Assembly: GCF_000281045.1 (NCBI RefSeq)
Contig: NW_008246077.1
Location: forward strand, 900,137-964,136
Direction: 5' to 3'
DNA: 64,000 nucleotides
Source of the DNA: Saprolegnia diclina VS20
Lineage: Eukaryota > Oomycota > Saprolegniomycetes > Saprolegniales > Saprolegniaceae
Shown here: in pieces, positions 59,475 through 64,000 of the stretch
Layout: each line of letters starts with the position of its first letter
How positions within the stretch are numbered: position 1 is the stretch's first letter
The notes under the pieces: generated by a model
Databases searched by the model: none
Seen by the model: the letters and a program-made list of their open reading frames with translations, nothing else
Told to the model about the DNA's origin: nothing
Translations under genes and position numbers: made by a program

Positions 59475-60826
59475 ATGCACCCGACACCGCAGGCGATTGC
59501 CGTCGTGACGCTTCTCACGGGCGCGCTCAACACGATCCTCATGAAGATGCAGTTCTCCGTGGTATCGCTCGGGTCCGAGTCGTGCGCCACGACGAGTACG
59601 ACTGGCCATGCCACGTCGACGCTGCTCTGCGCCTTCAACAAGCCGTGGTTTGGCGTGCTGCAAGTCAAGCTTGGCATGACTCTCTGTCTTGTCTACCTCT
59701 TTGCGCGCAAGAAGCTGCTGCACCGGTCGTTCCTCGAGACGCCGGTGCACGCCGCGAGCATGACAATGTACGACGCCCTGCGCGCCCCCGAGACGCCCAC
59801 GTGCACAACGCTGGTGGCGACGATCATTCCGGCCGCGCTGGACCTCGTGCAGAGCGTCTTTTCGTTCATTGGGTTGCTCTGGATCCCGGCGTCGATCTAC
59901 CAAATGAGCGGCGGCTCGATGCTCATCTTTAGCGCATTCCTCTCGGTCAAGTTCCTCCACGTTCGCCTCTTCACATACCATTACGTGAGCATTGCGCTCG
60001 TGGCCTTCGCGCTCGTTTGCGTCTCGGCCGCGAGCTACGCGCAGAGCCCGTCGATGCACTCGGCCGCCGACGATGGCGCCAACATGGCCATCGGTCTCTT
60101 CTTCATCCTCCTCTCGCGCTTCCTCTACTCGGTCAACATTGCGATCGAAGAGTACTTTATGACGACATTGCATGTGAGCCCAGTGCTGCAAGCCGGCATG
60201 GAAGGCATTTGGGGCCTCGTCCTCTTCGTGCCGCTCGTTCCGTGTCTGAGCTACACGGCCCCCGGCTCGTCAGCGCTTTCCACGATCTGGCACGAAGACT
60301 TTGGCGATACGTGGATCAAGCTACGCCACTCGCCGTCGCTGGTCGTCCTCGTCGTCCTGTACGTTCTCTGCGTCGCAACCTACAACGTAGGATCTTCCCA
60401 TGCGATTTGGGAGGAGAGAACGAGTATCGGTAGGTGGCGGCCAACTGGGTCACCAAGCACATGAGCTCGATCGTCCGGAGCATGATCGAGGTACGTGGCA
60501 GCGCCGATATGCAGCTTCTCGAGAGAGGCCTGTAGAATGGACGCACACTTGGCGTGTGGCTTCTGGGTCTGGGTCTCTACTACGTGGCGAACGAACCGAG
60601 CATGGGCGAGTCGTGGACATCGTGGAGCTGGTCTGCACCACAGCTGGCAATGATTCGAGTTGACACCTTGTAGGCTGGAGCTTTTGGGATTTGGCTTGCT
60701 CGTGTACGCGACGCTGGCGGTATGTTCTTGCCTTGTACGGATCTCATGCGTGTACTATAGTACAAGCAAGTTGTGCGGTACCCGTGCCAGTCGGTCTACC
60801 GCGACGGCTTTATCCCGATCCACTGA
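59475..60826 (+). CDS. SLC35F6-like drug/metabolite transporter, copy C
   Basis: Five exons, the first 59475-60386, from ATG 59475 (MHPTPQAIAVVTLLTG). It shares with copies A and B KPWFGVLQVKLGM, LLWIPASIYQMSGGSMLIFSA, IEEYFMTTLHVSP, GMEGIWGLVLFV and IWHEDFGDTWIK. After VATYN a GT-AG intron leads to VAANWVTKHMSSIVRSMIE, then NGRTLGVWLLGLGLYYVANE, and the end YKQVVRYPCQSVYRDG. The loop after the first membrane pair is shorter than in A and B. Gene structure is the same as in copy A apart from one extra intron in the last third, which copy B also has. Substrate unknown. Confidence 0.8.
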
Positions 60827-60961
60827 CGACGCAATACTGAATAGTAGGACGAGTAAGGTTAGTACAACGTGTCTTCGAGTTTAGTCGTACTTGTAGTTAG
60901 TCGAGGGCCAACCGCATCGAATTAGGTAGAAAGTGCAAAGTCGCTGGGATCTTGAGAGGGC

Positions 60962-63900
60962 ATGGAACGGCGCCGGCGGCAGGAGACGCCACGCTCGCCG
61001 AGCTCGTCTGTGGCGACGTCCGAGGGGCTTCAGGAGCGAGAGGCCCTCGTGCACGAGCTCACAGGTGCGTTCGCTCTGCAAAGATACGCAGACGCACGCC
61101 ATCGTTTAGAGCTGGTCGAGAAGGAGGCGTTGCGCGACGCCCTCGCCGCCTGCGAGTCGCCGATGACCGACAGTCTCGAGAGCGCAAGCGACGCTGACGA
61201 TACCTCGGAGGACGTCGAGGTGCCGTACGCACCGCAGCCCAAGAAGCTTTTGCCGACGCCGGCGACCCCGATTCTCGTACCTCGCATATAACTCTTGCGT
61301 CCTAACGTGCCGGTAGAACCATTGGAATCAATTCCAGACCGCGAATGACTTGAGCTGCGTTCGGTCGGACGCGTTGTACTGCAGGTGGCTGGCTCATAGG
61401 ACGGGGCGTAGGGACCTCGTGCACGTGTGCATCGCGCGCCAGCGTCTCCGGAACCACGACCTCGCTCTCTTCTGCCATAATCTCTCGGGGTTTGTCGCGA
61501 TGCGCACCCTGGATGCGAGCCACAACCAGCTGGACGACGGCGCGTGCAACGAGCTGCGTACCTCACTCGCTTCTGCTTTACCAATGTACAAAAAAGCTAC
61601 GTAGGTGCACTGCTAAACTCGAAGCGACCGCGGCTGCTCGGGCTCAACCTAGCTTGCAACCTCCTTGGCGACCACGCGTTTCAACTCGTGTGCGAACGCC
61701 TTAGCACCAACGTGTCCCTCGTGTGGCTCAACGTGCTCGGCAACCCCTTCACGTACTCGGCCACGTCGATCCCTTTGTTGCGCGACGGTCGCCACGGAGG
61801 ATGCCTATCGTCTTCTCTCAACAGTTGCTCGTTGTAGCCCTCTACATGAACGAAGTCCTCGAGTCGCTCGCCATCAGCTTGGGCGACTTTGAGAACCCGG
61901 CGACTTCACCAGCTACGGTGGCCCAGCGACGCAAGCCCCGCTTGGCAAAGAACTTTGTGCGTGGCCTCGGCTTCCACTCCAAGCATTTACGCGACGCACA
62001 GTTTGGCCCCAAGCCAATGCTCAAGCAACTGTCGCTCACCGCCTTGTCGCTCGCAAACGCCGAACTCTCGACCGTGTTGGTCTTGATCGCCCGTCACCTT
62101 TCATACCTTACAATCATTGTAGGACGGTCTCGGAGCTCATGGGTGTCTTGTGCCAGCAGACGCAGCTCACAGCCCTCGACCTTTCCTACTGCTTTGTTGG
62201 TATCGCCGGCGCCCGCGTATGCACCTCTCGTTCTCAAAGCCGTCCATAAGATGGATGCTAGATCCTCGCCCATGCTATCGACACGCAGGCAGCGTTCCCG
62301 CTGCTGAAGCTGCAGCTCAAGTGCAATCACATTGGCAGCGCCGGCGCCCTTGCACTGGTCGACGCCCTGCAGGTACGACGTAGCCGCAATCGACCGCGTC
62401 GCATGCCGTGTATCTAGTCCAACACAACACTGACGGCGCTCGGCTTGGACAAGAACGAAATCTCGAACGAGGGTATCGTCGCTTTGGCCGAGTACCTCCC
62501 ACGACTGCCCGTACGATGACCAGCAGCATATCAGATCTGAGTGCATTTAGTGCTTGACGCGGCTAAGTCTTGCGCAGAACCACTGCCAGGCGTCGGGATT
62601 GGCGGCGCTCACGCATGCGCTGGCAGCGTCACCGCAGCTCACTGACCTCGGCGCCATGGCTCGGTCATACTCGTGCACCAATCGAACGACCGTATAACGA
62701 GGTCAGTAGGCTGTGCGAGGGCCGCGTCGACGAGCGGATGCGGGCACTGGCGACCGCTCTCGCCACCAACGGCCACGCCATGCTCTGTGATGCGACCCAC
62801 ATTGTACACGCATCGTCCACGTCTTCCGACGTCAAGCTCCTCGATGTACGACCGACAACATCCACGACACGCTCCTATGGTCGTCTTGTAGGTTAATACG
62901 TGGACGATTGTGGCGCAATTTGACGTTCACCGAGACGCGCGTCTGAGTTTAACGTGGCGCTGCAGAGCGTCTCTCATCGCCAAGACGACGCATGCGGCCA
63001 CGTTGATGGACCACATCGCGTGGCAAGTCCTCCATCAGCGGTGACCGATGTCGCGTCATGGACCTCATGTCGACGCACGCGGTGTAGCTCGTGTGACGCG
63101 CGCGACGTCGAGCCCGAAGTGCTCGTCGATGGCCGCGCACCGTGGTCCACCCGTGAGCATCGACAGCAAAAGGAGCGGTCACCATGACCATTCTTAGACC
63201 TCGAGCACGCGGTCAGCGCCGTTGTGCTGGCCGGCGACCGCGTTTGCATCCAGTACCTTCTTGTTGCGCGGGATCCGTCTCTGCGTGTGGAGCTCTGTCT
63301 CGATGGAATGCACGAAGCGCACCATCATGTACGTACAACCAAAAGAAGACGTCAACTTGAAGCAGCCAAGTACAGGTGGACGCTCGCCACCTGTACTACA
63401 AGGCCCTCGCGCCGCAGCGTGTGCCATGGCACCCGATCGCATACTGCCACCAGGCCGACTTCTACCATCTCAAGGAAGCACGTCTCGCCAACATTTACAT
63501 GTCGGAAGACGGCGCCTTTCGACTCGTGTGGGCGCTGCACCTCACCGCCTCCAAGGTGTGCGCTCGAGGCTCAATTGCCAGCGCATATTGTTGTACGTAG
63601 ATCTCGGTGCTCGACGTCTTCTCGCCCGACTGCTTCAAGCTGCACCTGCGCCGGGCCAAGAGCTGGTCCCCATCGATCGTTACGATCGCAGAGGTAGTTT
63701 GCTCGCTTTGTAAAAGATGACCACGCGGGGTTAGGGTGGCATTAGTGACTTCAATGGCGTCTTTCGCAAGCCCCATAGCTTTGTGTGCTCGATCGCGACG
63801 CGCGGGTGGGCGACCGGCGACATCCTTCGCCTCTCGCTCTCGGCGTCGGACGACTGCGAGCTCGACGTGGCCGACCTGCGCGTGGTGTACGAGGTAGTAG

Positions 63901-64000
63901 TACTGCACCGACAACAACCAGTGTTGGGACGCGATGCGATAGGTGCAGCGGTACGACGCGCCGACCCCACCGTATGCGCAGCTCGCATTGCAAGTGCACG
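60962..64000 (+). CDS. leucine-rich-repeat protein, 3' end outside window
   Basis: Starts at ATG 60962 (MERRRRQETPRSPSSS) and continues through more than ten short exons past the window end. The first exon is basic and disordered, ending in a Pro-rich stretch. Ribonuclease-inhibitor-type LRRs then follow over about 61400-62650 (MRTLDASHNQLDDGACNEL, RLLGLNLACNLLGDHAFQLV, LKLQLKCNHIGSAGALALVD, LTALGLDKNEISNEGIVALA, CLTRLSLAQNHCQASGLAAL). After the LRRs, from about 62700, the chain continues in a mixed region without known domain (TWTIVAQFDVHRDARLSL, FYHLKEARLANIYMSEDGAF, FVCSIATRGWATGDILRLSL). LRR proteins of this type act as scaffolds. Several exon borders are tentative. Confidence 0.6.

Overview
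The window looks like nuclear DNA of an oomycete, most likely a member of the Saprolegniales (Saprolegnia/Achlya type); this placement is inference. The reasons are: spliceosomal genes with very short introns (mostly about 40-58 nt, usually GTA donors and TAG acceptors), high GC in coding third positions, tight packing on both strands, and eukaryotic families throughout (R-SNAREs, taxilin, PUS7, Peter Pan/SSF1, NASP, TBCCD1, a BBS10-like chaperonin, PEX22, JmjN/JmjC/C5HC2, SMYD). I saw no CRISPR array, rRNA or convincing tRNA, and no intact transposon. About 36 genes are supported. Many exon borders were worked out by hand by joining reading frames across GT-AG introns, so single junctions may be slightly wrong.

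Layout. 0-7.5 kb: BT1-type transporter, GNAT acetyltransferase, a multi-exon IQ-motif protein and a small membrane protein. 7.9-13 kb: FBXO3-like F-box/ApaG protein and a large Cys-rich type I membrane protein. 13-20.4 kb: tyrosine phosphatase, PEX22-like peroxin, BBS10-like chaperonin, CUEDC2-like protein, amphipathic-repeat protein, monoacylglycerol-lipase-like hydrolase. 20.4-27.6 kb: JmjC demethylase, a small uncertain gene, an EF-hand/mitochondrial-carrier fusion and an unrecognised multi-exon protein. 27.8-34 kb: Cyc8/Ssn6 TPR corepressor, TBCCD1, a membrane-anchored GH5 glycosidase. 34-37 kb is gene-poor and partly degenerate. 37-47.7 kb: maltose-O-acetyltransferase-like enzyme, Peter Pan, an inactive-looking aspartic-protease-like protein, PUS7, taxilin, a flavin monooxygenase-like protein. 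48-53.4 kb: an unrecognised protein, two tandem VAMP7-like SNAREs, NASP, a KDEL protein. 53.9-60.8 kb: three SLC35F6-like transporters with a SMYD protein between the second and third. 61 kb to the end: an LRR protein that leaves the window.

The genes do not form one pathway; this is a typical compact eukaryotic neighbourhood. The most notable cross-gene signals are a palindromic motif, TATCCGGATG and variants, found at eleven loci close to start codons and looking like a core promoter element; a pair of longin SNAREs that both carry Asn where the R-SNARE zero-layer Arg should be; an EF-hand domain fused to a succinate/fumarate-type carrier; a likely dual-start PUS7; and a GC-AG intron at a position conserved among the three SLC35F6 paralogs.
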